Below, in pieces: positions 11,277 through 23,682 of a stretch of DNA of 64,000 nt; positions within the stretch are counted from its first letter, which is position 1, and each line of letters starts with the position of its first letter. The notes beneath the pieces were generated by a model. That model ran no database searches. It was not told the origin of the DNA and saw only the letters and a program-made list of their open reading frames with translations. Source of the DNA: Lampris incognitus (Eukaryota > Chordata > Actinopteri > Lampriformes > Lampridae); assembly GCF_029633865.1 (NCBI RefSeq), contig NC_079214.1, positions 19,470,119 through 19,534,118 of the forward strand, written 5' to 3'. The position numbers and the translations under genes were made by a program.

Positions 11277-12040
11277 TGGTTAGCCTGGAACTGGATAGTT
11301 AACTATAGACTGCCTTTGTGTCGTTCACCCTGTCCCACTGTTTCTGCAGCAGGGCCCATGCAGGTTTGGTGCTCTCCGGTTGATCTGCTAGTTTTTCTAC
11401 GATGACAAAATCTGGAGCCTTTGTTGTACATTACTCAGGAGATGATTATGTCAACCTGCTGAAAATGACTTTGACTCTGATAAAACGTTTACATCCTCAC
11501 ATCTGATGGATCTGACAGGGTGGCAAGAAATATATTTCTGTTTTGCAAGTTAAATTTCTAAGTCCCCGCTGCTTTCATCCAATGTCAGTCAGCTTCCAAG
11601 CACTGACAAGTACATCAACAACAGACTGAATTCTCAGTTTTAAAAGCTCCAGTTATGGAACAATATCGATTAAAAACAGATAAAGTAACAAAATGTGTGC
11701 AGGTATGTACACCTACCATCGTATCTTCCCATGTGTTTTGTTGTGACAGAGCTGTTATTAAATAGGACCTTTCCCCAATTGGATAAATTAGTTATATAAG
11801 GCACTTCTTTAAAAACATTTTAATCTGACAGGGTTTATTTTTGTCATTATTTTAGCCTATAATCTTGTTTGTTATCCCCATATTTTAAAAGTTTATCTTA
11901 TTGGCTTTTGGTTTTGATTTTTGGTTTTGTTTTTTTTGTCTGTAAGCATTGTTTCAGAGTTATTGGGTCAAACACTGCTTTTCTTGCGGGCGGGGGCAGG
12001 GGGGATGAGTATGCCTGCTGGTGATATGGTCACTCACTAG
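11277..12040. other. Spacer without recognised features
   Basis: AT-rich sequence with no coding or repeat signal recognised by eye. Confidence 0.45.
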
Positions 12041-12049
12041 TCTTGCTAA

Positions 12050-12889
12050 ATGAACATTTGGGTTTTGTCATACAGCTGTCGCGGCCTGCGTCTGTGCCAG
12101 AGCACAGGGGGTAAAGCTCGCCGCATAGTTGTTGAAAAACTTCTGGAGAACTGTGACATACTATGTATGCAAGAGACGTTTTTAGCAAAGCAAGAGCTGG
12201 AAAAACTAAACTCCTTCAATGAGAACTTTCATGGGGCTGGGGAGTCTACAACTGACCTTGGCGTGGGAATAGTCAGAGGCAGGATACCAGGGGGTGTGGC
12301 TATTCTGTGGAATAAGAAGCTCGACTCATTGATAAATGTGGTTAGGCTTGGTGTTGACTGGTGCATGGCAATACAGTTTACCCACAATGACAGGGAATTC
12401 TTTATCCTAAATGTGTATACACCCTATGAATGCCAGCAGAATGAGGATGAATTTTTAAATAGGCTTGCATTCATCAATTCCTTTATTCGAGATAATACTT
12501 CTTCCAGTGTGTAGGTCATTGGGGATCTGAATGCTGATATCTCAGACAGGAATTCGTTATTTGCTAATTACATGTTTCAGTTCTGTCAAGATAGTAATCT
12601 TATATTGTCAAGCAAAGTCTTGTTGCCTACAAATATTTTTACATACATAAGTGAGACCTGGCGCACTACGTCATGGCTGGACCATTGTATTTGTTGTATT
12701 TGCACTGCTGGTGCACATGCCTCATTGGGGAGTATGGGTATTATGTATGGGGCAGCAAAGACTGATCACATACCTCTTGCTATGGCTATAAATGTTGAAC
12801 ATCTACCAGTGCTGTCTAGTAATGGCGATACTGACAATGCAGAAAGGTTGGGCTGGTCAACTCTTACAAAGGAGGACATCTTAGCCTAA
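12050..12889 (+). pseudogene. LINE endonuclease domain, interrupted
   Basis: Motifs of the AP-like endonuclease are visible: CRGLR near the start, ILCMQETF with the catalytic Glu (about 12152-12180), a GGVAILW block, NVYTPYE, and VIGDLNADIS right after a stop at 12512-12514, then a C-terminal WLDHC in place of the usual SxLDH. Only scattered substitutions and stops break the domain. Confidence 0.82.
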
Positions 12890-13249
12890 CATGCCTGTAC
12901 AGATGAAACCTTAGGTAATATAGTACATCTGCTTAGAGATGCAGTTATGTGCAGAGACATCAATTGTAAGGATATGAGGCATAGAAGAGATCTCTGCTTC
13001 ATGTATGATGATATTGATAGTGCTCTGTATGAAGGTAGTAAGCCCCCTTATAAGTATAAAAGTAAGACACATAACATCAGGCCTGGTTGGAACAAATATG
13101 TAGCTGGGTATCATGAAGAAGCACGTGAAGCCTTTAAATCATGGGCTATGGCAGGCAGACCCAGACAAGGGCCTTAGCTTGAACACAAGAAGCTCACTAA
13201 TGCAAGATACAAGCACGCCATTGGCTTCATCTGTAAAAATGAACAAGCC

Positions 13250-14444
13250 ATGAGGGCAGATTCCATGGCTAAGAAGCTGCCAAGAAATGATCCTGCTAAT
13301 TTTTGGAAAGAAGTGAGAGCTCTCAACAACTATAAAACATCTCTACCATGCACTGTTGATGGTATTGCCGGTACAGACAATATTGTCGAGTTATGGCAAC
13401 AGCATTATAGTACCTTATTCAATTGTGTCCACAGTGATCTGTACAAGGTGGGCAATATTGAGAGTGATGTTTCAATGGTGATCATGTCACACGAGGTGCG
13501 CCAAGCTATAAACAAGCTGTCTATTAACAAGGCAAGTGGCTTAGATCATATTACTGATGAACACCTTAAATATGCCAGTCCGAGGATAGCGCCTCTCCTT
13601 GCTATCTGTTTTACTGGCTTTATGGTCCATGGCTTGTTACCAGACTCAATGTTGTCTGTTAGTGCCAGTCATTAAGGACAAAGCTGGTAAAGTATGCAGC
13701 CTAGAGAACTACAGGCCTATAGCTCTAGCCAGCATACTGTCAAAAGTCCTAGAAAGAATCCTGCTGGATAGGGTGCATGAATTTATCAACTCCACAGATA
13801 ACCAGTTTGGGTTTAAAGCTAAACATGGCACTGACTTATGTATATATGCCTTAAAGGAAATTGTAAACAAATATAGAGGCCAAAACTCATCAGTTCTAAT
13901 GTGTTTTATTGATGCTTCTAAAGCTTTTGATCGTGTTAATCATAGAAAGTTGTTTGTTAAATTGAGTCAAAGAGGGGTGCCTAAATACATTGTGAGAATT
14001 CTGGCTTATCGGTATGCCCACCAGCCTATGCAAGTGAAATGGGGTAAAAGTGTTTCAGCCCCATTTGGGGTCAGCAATGGTGTCAGATAAGTGGGAATCC
14101 TGTTTGCAATGCTCTACAAGTTATATTTTAATGATTTGTCCAAGCAGTTGAAAGCCTGTAACACTGGGTGCATGATGGGTAATACCTTGGTGAACCATAT
14201 TATGTATGCAGATGACCTTGTCATTCTTAGTCCCTGTAGCGCCGGTCTCCAGCAGCTCCTTGATATATGTTCTGTGTATGGTGTGCAGCATGATATCAAA
14301 TACAATGCTAGTAAGAGTGTTGTCATGATCTGCAGAACCAAAGAGGTCAATCATCTAAAATTTCCTGATTTTAAATTATCTGATAATAATCTTGTGGTAT
14401 GTAATAAGATGAAATATCTTGGGCATATATTACTGAACAAATGA
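13250..14444 (+). pseudogene. LINE reverse transcriptase domain, interrupted
   Basis: Motifs occur in order: KASGLDHITDEHL, VPVIKDKAGKVCSLENYRPIAL, CFIDASKAFDRVNH (first catalytic Asp), then a stop just after SNGVR (14088-14090), then YADDLVIL with the catalytic Asp pair (14205-14216). A frame change occurs near 13660. A C-terminal stretch (PLWSKYKKASLQRLRVAYND) continues at 14484-14780. Confidence 0.87.
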
Positions 14445-15002
14445 CAGACGACGATGATATTCATAGGCAATACAGCATGATGTATGCACAAGCAAACACT
14501 GTCACGCAAGTTTGGTATGTCAGATGTCTCTGTTCAGAGCATATCGTACAACACTCTACACTGCCCCCTGTGGTCAAAATATAAAAAAGCAAGCTTACAA
14601 AGGCTTCGAGTAGCTTATAATGATGCAATGAGAATACTACTAAAAAGACCTAGATGGTGTAGTGCAAGTGAAATGTTTGTGGCTGTAGGAGTCAGCACCT
14701 TTCAGACTCTTCTAAGAAATCTCATGTATAAATTTATTTGCTGGCTCAATCACTCTGATAATGATCAAGAGTTTAACTAATACAAGATTCAGTGCCACAC
14801 GCTACCAATCCCGGCAGTGGGACCACTGGTATAACTGCCTTCTTATAAGACACTGGTTTGTTCCATTTATGGTATTTATTGTGTTTACTCTTTGTATTGT
14901 CTGGGGGTTGTCTTTTACCTATTTGTCTTTGTCTGTTATGGACCCTGAGTCTGCAATAAAGTTTTGAATTAAATTGAATTAAATTGAATTGAATTGAATT
15001 GT

Positions 15003-16665
15003 TTCATAAAATGACACACAGCATTCATTATGCAATTCAGTTACACTCTCTTAAAAGGTGACTTCTTGCATTTTACAGTGTGATGCACGTTGTGCATTAT
15101 ATAATCAAATGGAAACTTATTTGTCACATAAACATTATTCTTGTACAGCAGCAGTAAAATGTTTTTTTCTATAAAGTGTGATATACTTTATATTTGCACA
15201 TGCAATAAGTGAGATAATTTTGCATTGATTGGGTGGAGCTCTCTATTTGTCTTTGAACACAGAAGTTTGTGAAATTTGATTTTTTTTAAAAAGACAAGTC
15301 GTCATAACTGATCTCTTACTTACACCTTGGACCAGGTTGATGTCACATACTTACCACTGGGTGGTAGCATACACCAAAAGGGGAAAAAATCAATCAAGTT
15401 GCATTTTATATAGCGCTTTTCCAGATGCAACAGCCACTCAAACAAAAACAAATAAAAGAAAACAGTCCCTACCATGGGTAGTCTTTCTACTGCAAAGAGT
15501 TTAGGTTTGATTATTTGTTGACATAATACAATAAACTATTCCATATGACAAAACTGGACATGCACACATTATGGAAATGCATGCATATGGAAACGATGCA
15601 TGGAAATGTATGTGTGCACTCTTGAAATAAAAACAAGCAAGACATAGTGCATATGGGAACACGTTTGTTCTGGAAGCTTCTACGGATAGTCTTTTTTCCA
15701 CATCGAGGTGTGGTCTCCGCTCTATGGGAATCGGAGTGTGAATACAAGGGGCATTGTTGAAATTAGCCAACTGAGTAATATCAATCTCCATGTGACGTTA
15801 GACAAGTATAGGTCACAGGCTGCAAAATTCATCAGACTTTAGACTACATATACTACAGATGTGCCTTGAGATTTTGATGATTCATCCTGCGGTTCGGGGA
15901 GTTTGATTGACGTACTCTGGCAGGCTGGAGGTGCTGTGACCTTCTCCCCAATCAATGTCAGCCAATCTTTGACACAGATACTGAGAATGCTGGTGATTTG
16001 TTCGTTTTTTTTAAGGGAAAGCAGAATATTTTATGTAATCAAATGTAATCACGGATTCTTCATTATTTGTTGCGAATGTATTTATTTACCACCCTTGGAA
16101 AATTAGCTAGCACTGGATACAAGTTGAAGCATGACCCTACACATCAACTGAAACACCTTAAATCAATATTTATTGTGTTTATTCTTAATATTTTTAAGCT
16201 GTAACCACTCAAAAAATCATCTCTGATGTCCGTTTGTAACGTCTACCTGAATGGTGAAGTGGGTTGTTCAGTGGTGCGAATGATAGTGCCCCCCCCCTCC
16301 TCTCACAGCAAGCAGACAAGCACATTCAAACAGAAAGCTAGCATAAACCCCACACAAGTAGCACTGGACATCAGTTACTGATAAGTGCTGAGGCGCTATC
16401 AAGCAAGATAAACCGCTTTGGCTATTATTTTGTTGTCAGAATTCACTGCACTTTTAGCAAAATTGTAATTAACAACATAAGTAAGTTAGCTACCAAGGTA
16501 GTGTAAAATAGCCCGGGTAGCAAGTACATAAGGACAGGTTTCTCCTTCAGTTATCCAGCTATTTTCACCTTTCTGGCTATTTAGTAAACGTCAAGTCAAG
16601 TTTGCAATTGTGATGCTCGGGCCAACAGTTAGACCCAGACTTATTAATTCTTGCTCACAGCAAAG
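15003..16665. other. Spacer without recognised gene
   Basis: No gene recognised. A short fragment at about 15395-15425 (GCATTTTATATAGCGCTTTT) resembles the minus-strand 3' tail of fish non-LTR repeats. Confidence 0.4.
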
Positions 16666-16670
16666 CCACC

Positions 16671-16915
16671 TAGGGTGGCATGGCTCAGTAGAGTGGGTTG
16701 TCTAGTAATCAGAAGGTCGCTGGTTTGATCCCTGGCTCCTCCAGAGAGTGAGTTGAAGTGTCCTTGAGCAAGACACTGAACCCCCCAGCTGCTCTTGATG
16801 AGCAGATTGGCACACTGCATGGCAGCCTCCGCCATCAGTGTGTGAATGTGAGGCATAGTCTGCTGAGTGGTCGACAGACTAGAAAAGCACTTTATAAATG
16901 CAATCCATTTACCAT
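16671..16915 (+). mobile_element. tRNA-derived SINE, family C
   Basis: The head carries an A box TGGCTCAGTAG (about 16680-16690) and a B-box-like GGTTTGATCCC (about 16722-16732). It is followed by GTCCTTGAGCAAGACACTGAA and ends in ATAAATGCAATCCATTTACC, a tail found in many fish SINEs. The tRNA part is followed by an unrelated body, so it is not a tRNA gene. Confidence 0.8.
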
Positions 16916-16919
16916 TTAA

Positions 16920-18512
16920 AGCTTTTATGGCTTACGAGCTCCACTCAAGAGCTGTGTGTTTGCTGACACCTGCTGTTTTCTAAAAACCTCCCCGAAGATA
17001 TGAGTTTACTGTAGTTTCTGCATAGCTTGCTGAGCGATGAGAGTGAGTCTTTTTGGGTCATCGCGGGCACGGGAGGATGCAAGGCCCTTCAAGCCACAGC
17101 AAACAAAGCCCTCGTCCCAGGTGCAGTGTTTTTCAGTGCAGAAATCTGGGGAGTGGGAGGGAGGGTTGTTGGTTATTTACTCTGTTTTAATCCCAGCTAT
17201 GGAACCGACCCCTGCTCATTTCTAGCCGTATGACGCATCAGGTAAGTTCAACTATAATGACTTTGCACCTTTGAGATACTCATCTGACCTCGTGGTGTTT
17301 GTAAGTTTTTCTTTTATCGTGGCTTGTTGGCATGAATTGTCTCCTGCATCGTTACGTACAAGTTATAAAGAAAACCACACATACCCATCTGCTATCAGCC
17401 ATTTTAAATGAGAACAAATTACCCACAGAAAGGAAGTTTACTTTCCCCTAATCTTATTTTGATCAAGTCTCGAGTCCTTGTGCGTAGGTCAGTAGGATTG
17501 TAATTGCCTCGTTTCCACTGGGAACTAGCCCGCTTAGCATTATTGTCCCATCCAAAATACTCCTCAGGACTTCCTATAGAGATGCGTTGAAGAGGTGCTG
17601 ATGGGATAGACAGGGTATAAATGAAGTGACCAGACTATAAATCGTGTCACAATCTCAATCCATTTAACACTGAGGGAGATGTGGTGTCATTGGGTATGTA
17701 ATGTCATTCACTATAGTTATAGAGTACATATCACAGTATACACCGCACTTTACTATGCACTGCACACTACATTTGCGTCATCTCCTCCTAACTGAGTCCA
17801 ATTGATATCAGAAGACGTAGGGCAGAGAAAGGAAAACAGTTAACTCGTAATAAGGCCCCGAGTTTTTTGGTGACAATTCTCTCCTTTCTGTGTTGAGTCA
17901 GTTTATGGCAACAGTACAAGACTTGAGTTTGTGTTTGCGTTCAACCCAGCTTCAACTTGCTATGTCTCCTGCAGGCTGTAGCTGTCAATTAAAATGTCTT
18001 GTTCCACCAGCTTTCCCGCGTTGCTGCTTTGTTTATTAGCCTTCTACCCCCGAGAAGATGAGCGATGCAGAAGCCTCCGCTGTAGGAGAGCGTGTCAGGT
18101 CCGTCATGTAGTTGATGAATACAGCTGTGGATTAGTATTCCTCCTCTGTCACCACGAGCACGCCGGTGCCTGGCGAAGGCACTGCAGCAACTCGAGAGGT
18201 CCTTGTCTGTTGACGGGACAAGACTGTCATACACATAATTAGACTTTCATGTACTTAAACAGCTGAAGCTGTGTAGAATGTGACTGCACAATGGATGAGG
18301 AACATTATATAAGCTCTGATCTGGCCCTGTGCAACACTTACCGCAGCCCTCTACTGTACACTACTTCACCATAAATAATTAGTAAAAAGCCAAAAGGAGA
18401 ACTGTAAATCCTCCATATGAATCTTGCTGCATGGCGTCTCAACCTGGTAGAAAACGCATTTCATTTGGCTGCATCTGTAGACTTTAAAATCATGTATTTT
18501 AGACATGTAATT
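16920..18512. other. Spacer without recognised gene
   Basis: No coding sequence, RNA gene or known repeat was recognised here on either strand. Confidence 0.4.
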
Positions 18513-18514
18513 TC

Positions 18515-19634
18515 ACATCATATAAGCCAAATCATTAAAACCACCTGAGGTGACCGCCATCAGGGAATGCTGTTGCCATGAAGGGGTGTAATCGGTCTGA
18601 AACGAAGTTTAGGTAGGTGGTGCGTGTTGAAGTAGCATCCACATGAATGCCAGAATCCAGGGTTTCCCAGCAGAACATTGCCCAGAGCAGCACACTGCCT
18701 CCGCCGGCTTGCTTCCTTCCCAAAGTGCTTCCTGGTGTCATTTCTTCCCCAGGTAAATGACGCACACATGCCCGGCTGTTTACATGTGGTAAAAGAAAAT
18801 GTGATTCATCAGACTAGGCCGCCTTCCTCCACTGCTCCATGGTCCAGTTCTGACGCTCACATCCCCATTGTAGGTGCTTTCGGTGGTGGATAGGGGTCAT
18901 CTTGGGCACTCTGACCGGTCTGCAGCTACACAGGCCCATACGCAGCAAGCTGTGATGCACTGTGTGTCCTGACACCTGTCTATCATAGCCAGCATAAACT
19001 TTATCAGCAATTTGAGCTACAGTAGCTCTTCTGTGGGATCGGACCAGACAGGCTAGCCTTTGCTCCCCACGCACATCAATGAGTCTTGGGCGCCAATGAC
19101 CCTGTCGCCAGTTCACCAGTTGTCCTTCTTTGAACCATTTTTTTTCTTTTTTTAAGATTACTTTATTTTGTTGGCATTTTCCGTCTTTATTTGATAGTGA
19201 TAGTCGAGAGAGAGACAGGAATGGAAGGGGAGAGAGAGGGGATGACATGCAGCAAAGGGCCCGGGCCGGATTCGAACCCAGGCCACTGCGGTAAAGACTC
19301 AGCCTTATGTGGTACGTGCTCCACCAGGCGAGTCACCAGGGTGCCCTGGACCACTTTTGGTAGGTACTGACCACTACATACCTGCAACAGCCCACAAGAC
19401 CTGCTGTTTAGGAGATACCCTGACCCAGTCGTCTAGCCATCATGATTTGGCCCTTGTCAAAGATGCTCAGATCCTTACGCTTGCCCATTTTTCCTGCTTC
19501 CAACACATAAACTTCAAGAACTGACTGTTCACTTGCCTAATTTAGCCCACCCCTTGACAGATGCCACTGTAATGAGATAATCAGTGTTATTCACTTACCT
19601 GTCAGTGGTTTTAATGTTTTGGCTGATCGGTGTG
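18515..19634 (-). mobile_element. Tc1-like transposon with internal deletion and a nested SINE
   Basis: The right end (5' end of the element) at about 19599-19634 reads, on the minus strand, ACACCGATCAGCCAAAACAT followed by TAAAACCAC. The left end at about 18521-18546 carries a diverged inverted copy (GCCAAATCATTAAAACCACC). Between them, minus-strand frames encode a Tc1 transposase starting at about 19488 (MGKRKDLS), continuing through RRATVAQIADKV at about 19040 to GGGSVLLWAMFCWETL near 18680. The coding region jumps from the FPDG position at about 18550 straight to the left terminal repeat, so the C-terminal part with the last two catalytic acidic residues is missing. A SINE interrupts the N-terminal part. 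Inactive. Confidence 0.9.
19143..19346 (-). mobile_element. tRNA-derived SINE nested in the Tc1 element
   Basis: Read on the minus strand, the head begins GGGCACCCTGGTGACTCGCC and has a B box (GGTTCGAATCC, plus strand about 19269-19279). The tail contains CTTTGCTGCATGTCATCCCC and AATAAAG, then an A-rich end. It is flanked by an imperfect duplication, TGAACCATTTTT (19131-19142) and TGGACCACTTTT (19347-19358), both matching the Tc1 coding sequence. Confidence 0.87.
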
Positions 19635-19639
19635 TACTG

Positions 19640-20645
19640 CAGCATTGATGCTTAAAATGTACAGTCACCACCACAACACTAAAACATCTCTCATGTGGTG
19701 TAACAGTTACGTGTTAGATTGTTCTATTTTGAACATACGCACTATGGGAAACAGCCACATTCGTCTGCAGATATACTTGTGGGTCTTCAGTCTGGTCCCG
19801 TGTGTCGATTTCGCGTGTGTGCAAAAAAACTTAGGTTTTATTTCTCTTCACAGTAATTCTTCCATAGGAGTATTTACAGAGCACTGTGACCTTTGAACTC
19901 ATGATCAATGGCTTGCAATGCTAATTTTTTAGGAACTGGAGTTTATTTTACTGTTGAACTCAATCACGTTTTGCACGAGTGTCAGCCGAAAGCTTCAAAT
20001 GCAAAGATGTATAATGCACATATACACATGTGTTTGCACATGCGTGTACATAGTATATGTCTGTGGGTTTGCAAGCAGGATGGAGTCAGTAGCTAGCGAC
20101 CTGGCAAGAGGAAAGTTGTCATCGATCAGTCTGGCCTTGTCAGCAAAGCCAAGGTCTCGCTGGCTCTCCCCTGCAGCTGTGTGAGCAGAGTGCACAACGT
20201 GTAGTTGTCACAGGACACCCGGTAGAGTTCACGTCGGCTTTGATCCATGCCACCTCCTCAGGGAGCTCCAGTCCACCTACCTGGCAGGGAAAGGGTTATG
20301 GACAAGCCTTAAAGGATCAGGGAATTTCAGTGTATAGGGCAAATGTTACTCTTCTTGATGAATTCAGAATGGTCAGTACCTTTATGTTTATCAAAGTAAA
20401 AAAAAAAAAGCAACCTTAAGCAGAATGTAGCTCATCTTATTCCAGTAATCCTTGACTAGAAACCGGAGGAGCGGAGCTCAGAGGCTGCGGCGTCCACGGC
20501 AGGTTAATCTTGTGGGGATGCTAGAAAAGATGAGAAAACAGGAGCATGGCTGTTGATTTAGTTCAGCTTCTGCATTAGAATGAGTTTTGAAATGGGTAGC
20601 TGTTGCTTAATGGTGCACTGTGAGCTCTCCGTGACCCCAGTTTTA
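19640..20645. other. Spacer without recognised gene
   Basis: No gene or repeat recognised. Short open frames at 19630-20196 have no recognisable content. Confidence 0.4.
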
Positions 20646-20649
20646 TGAA

Positions 20650-20995
20650 GAAGAAGAAAGACACTTTATTTTGTTGTTGTACAGGTTACAATGAAATTTG
20701 TTCTCTGCATTTAACCCATCCTATTGTATAGGAGCAGTGGGCAGCTGCAGTGCCCGGGGACCAACTCCAGCTCTTCTTTCCATTGCCTTGCTCAGGGGCA
20801 CAGGCAGGAGTATTAACCCTACCATGCATGTCTTTTTGATGGTGGGAGGAAACTGGAGCACCCGGAGGAAACCCACGCAGACACGAGGAGAACATGCAAA
20901 CTCCACACAGAAAGGACCTGGGACAGCCTGGGGTTTTAACCCAGGACCTTGTTGCTGTGAGGCAACAGCGCTAACCACTGGGCCACCATGCTGCC
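20650..20995 (-). mobile_element. SINE-like repeat, family B (part)
   Basis: On the minus strand it starts GGCAGCATGGTGGCCCAGTG with a tRNA-like head (TTAGCGCTGTTGCCTCACAG) and continues through GTTTGCATGTTCTCCTCGTG and GGTTTCCTCCGGGTGCTCCA. The same block recurs at 24897-25183, 32181-32587 and 51174-51536. Here the distal part beyond the GTGCTCC block is replaced by a different sequence. Confidence 0.8.
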
Positions 20996-20999
20996 GTTT

Positions 21000-22935
21000 G
21001 GGTGTTGTGATATGTTGTGAAGTGAGCCTCAGTCCAAGTCTCTCACCATTTGGTTTGATTTTATAATGTAGGGCTACAGTAATGAGTTTATCTACATGCC
21101 AGTCAATAGTCTATGTCTAATCTGGGTCTGATGCAGGCTATTTTGATTTAATGAATTTAAACAAACATGTGAGTCCAAGCATCCGCTACACAAATGCATG
21201 GTACAACACAGGAGAGCAAACCACTCGGCACAGGACTCGAGTTTACACTCATATACAAGAAAAGTTTTGAGGACCAGGATGTACACAGTCTACACAGGGA
21301 GGACAGAAATGGTTCAAAGAAGGAGTCAAAGAGGCAAAATACATATTAAAACTGGAACATCCCTCTCTAAATGGCGGGGAGGGTTACAGCATCACTTTTC
21401 CCGCCACTTATAACGCTTCCATAACATCGCCGCCTCGGGGGGCGGGGGGGTACCCCGACACGCCACCCTGGCCCAGCCCTGGGAAAGTGGGGCGGAAGCG
21501 GTCACAGCCTGGGTCACATCTCGGGCCCAGTTCAAGGAAAGGGGAGGTGGCCCAGGGTGAGGGATGACATGTTCAGAGCACGCCAAAACAATGCATGCTG
21601 TGAACAGCTGTCCCCACTCAAGTCCTCCTTCCAGAAACGGCACCACCGCAGGCATTAATAGTGATGTTACTCTCCGCCCAGCTCTCAGAGCTGAAGAAGC
21701 CATCTGGATGAATGACGAAATGTCGTGAAACTGAAAACAAACATCCGGTGCACAGATTTAAACCCGTCCTTGGTATTTTACTACCTGGATAATTGAAATG
21801 AATCTGCACAGGCGGCGATCAAGCGTCTCAGGGGAGCGTTAGCGCCGCCGCACTTCTCACCATCAGTGCACTGTTACTGGCCAGCTGCTTAGCGCAGGTC
21901 GCTGCCAAAGTGTAGTTGTAAAGCTCGCTGCCGCTGAGCACGGTTGTGTTGCCGGTTGCTACCAAGTGTGCAGCCAAAGCAGTCAATATAGGCGAGGCCT
22001 ACCCCCTTCGGTGCTGGCATACTTCCAAGTTTTTGGGTGGGGAAAAACACCTGTTTTTTTTCTCTCTGTCTTTAATGTGTTGATCATTCTCATTGCAAGT
22101 GGATGAAATAATGTTACCTGCTTTTGATGCACATGGTGGTATTTGTGGAGGGGAGTTGGAGTTGGAGATGGAGTCAGGCACTGTTTTTATTCTGATTCAG
22201 ATCTATTGTGCGCTCACGGGTGTCAGTCTTACGCTGTATAACGCTACCTTTAAATTGGCATTAACGTTGGATAGGTATACATTTGAGCTTAATCGGTGTC
22301 AACACACGAAGATAGGTAGGCCTACACAATGCAGAATTGACAGTAGTATGGTTGCTACTTGGTGACACATTGGCCACTGTCAAATGTCCCCAAAGTTAGT
22401 CTTAAATTCAATATTGGCATCTAAAGCCATCTCTCTTGGACCTAACCACTCGAGATCATGGAAATTATGTGAGGTTTTAGGGTAGATCTGGTTAGTACAC
22501 GGAAAATAAGTTAATGTATAATCAAAAGTTGAGTTGTGTATCTGCATCTCGTTTTGAAGAACGGCGAGTTGGTATGTTGTCAAAGGCAGCTGGGTTTTGC
22601 ACAGTCAAACAGAATATCTTGCAGCACCTTTCATCGACTCTGAGCAGAGAGTCTGTTTTTTCAATTCCGCTGTCAACGAACCGTTGCCATGAAATATGCA
22701 ATACAATCGCGTGAATGAAATGCAAGCTGACTGTAATTGTTTTCAAGGCTGAGGCAAACAAAAGACACTTTTCACAGCACAATGATTTGTTAATAATGAA
22801 TACCAAATTACCTTCTTTGCCGCTCATCAAACGGCTGGTGACAGGGGGTGAGGTGCTGGTGTGGAAAGTAAATGGGATCTGCCAGACGCTACTAACAATA
22901 ACAGAAAGATAACAGACATCAGAATACAGCAGGCA
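21000..22935. other. Spacer; one GC-rich patch
   Basis: No gene recognised. A GC-rich patch at about 21415-21560 contains CpG-rich stretches, but the open frames across it have no recognisable protein content. Confidence 0.35.
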
Positions 22936-22939
22936 TTTG

Positions 22940-23043
<104 letters not shown>

Positions 23044-23682
23044 GGATATATAGATAGAAGCATATATGCATACATACAGACAAAGGGCAAAAACGCATTT
23101 AAATGACAATACAAAGTCAGAGAAAAGGCAAGCAGGTTACAAGACTTTTTTTTAATTACCGTGTTTTTTTTTTTCAAGCAAGATGGTGAATAGATTCTGT
23201 CACAAGTGTATATGAGTCCCTGCAACACTTGCTGGACACCCTCTGTGTGTTATCCATGTGTCCATCAGGGCTTTCACAGCCACAGTCATGTCATCAGTGC
23301 CTTTGGGCTCACTATGAGGCAAAGAGGCCCATTATTCCTGTTGGCAGCTGAGGTCTGTCACAACAGGGATGCTTAGACATCAATAAGGTGAGATTTAATC
23401 ACAATATAATGACGTCTCTGAGGCTCAGCATAGTAAAACACCCCCTAGGTGCTGATACAGAGGTTAAATTTAACATTTACCTTCTGATTGTTTGAGATAA
23501 TGCAGACAGAATTCACACCGGAAAAAGAACGTAATTAGGTTTTTGATGTAAGCACATAAAACAGACTTTGTCACTGGCAGCATCCCCAGCGACCCTACTT
23601 TAGTACTTTTGTTTGGCACATATACTTTGAGATTTAAAGGTAAAAAACCACTATTCTCATAGTTGGTAGGTTGCAAATTATC

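Larger units (their letters stand above)
12045..15001 (+). mobile_element. APE-type non-LTR retrotransposon (LINE), broken
   Basis: The element encodes an apurinic-type endonuclease, then a reverse transcriptase with YADD at 14205-14216, then a C-terminal region. It ends in AATAAA plus a tail of AATTG/AATTAAATTG repeats at 14965-15001. The N-terminus appears truncated (starts at the SYSCRGLRL motif, where the usual catalytic Asn is Ser). In-frame stops at about 12514, 12886, 13177 and 14088, a frame change near 13660 and a stop at 14442-14444 make it inactive. I cannot assign the clade with confidence. Confidence 0.85.

Noticed and set aside
21392-21809. GC-rich frames as a possible gene or CpG island promoter
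   Set aside because: No protein similarity was recognised and there is no adjacent transcript evidence; too short and isolated to call.
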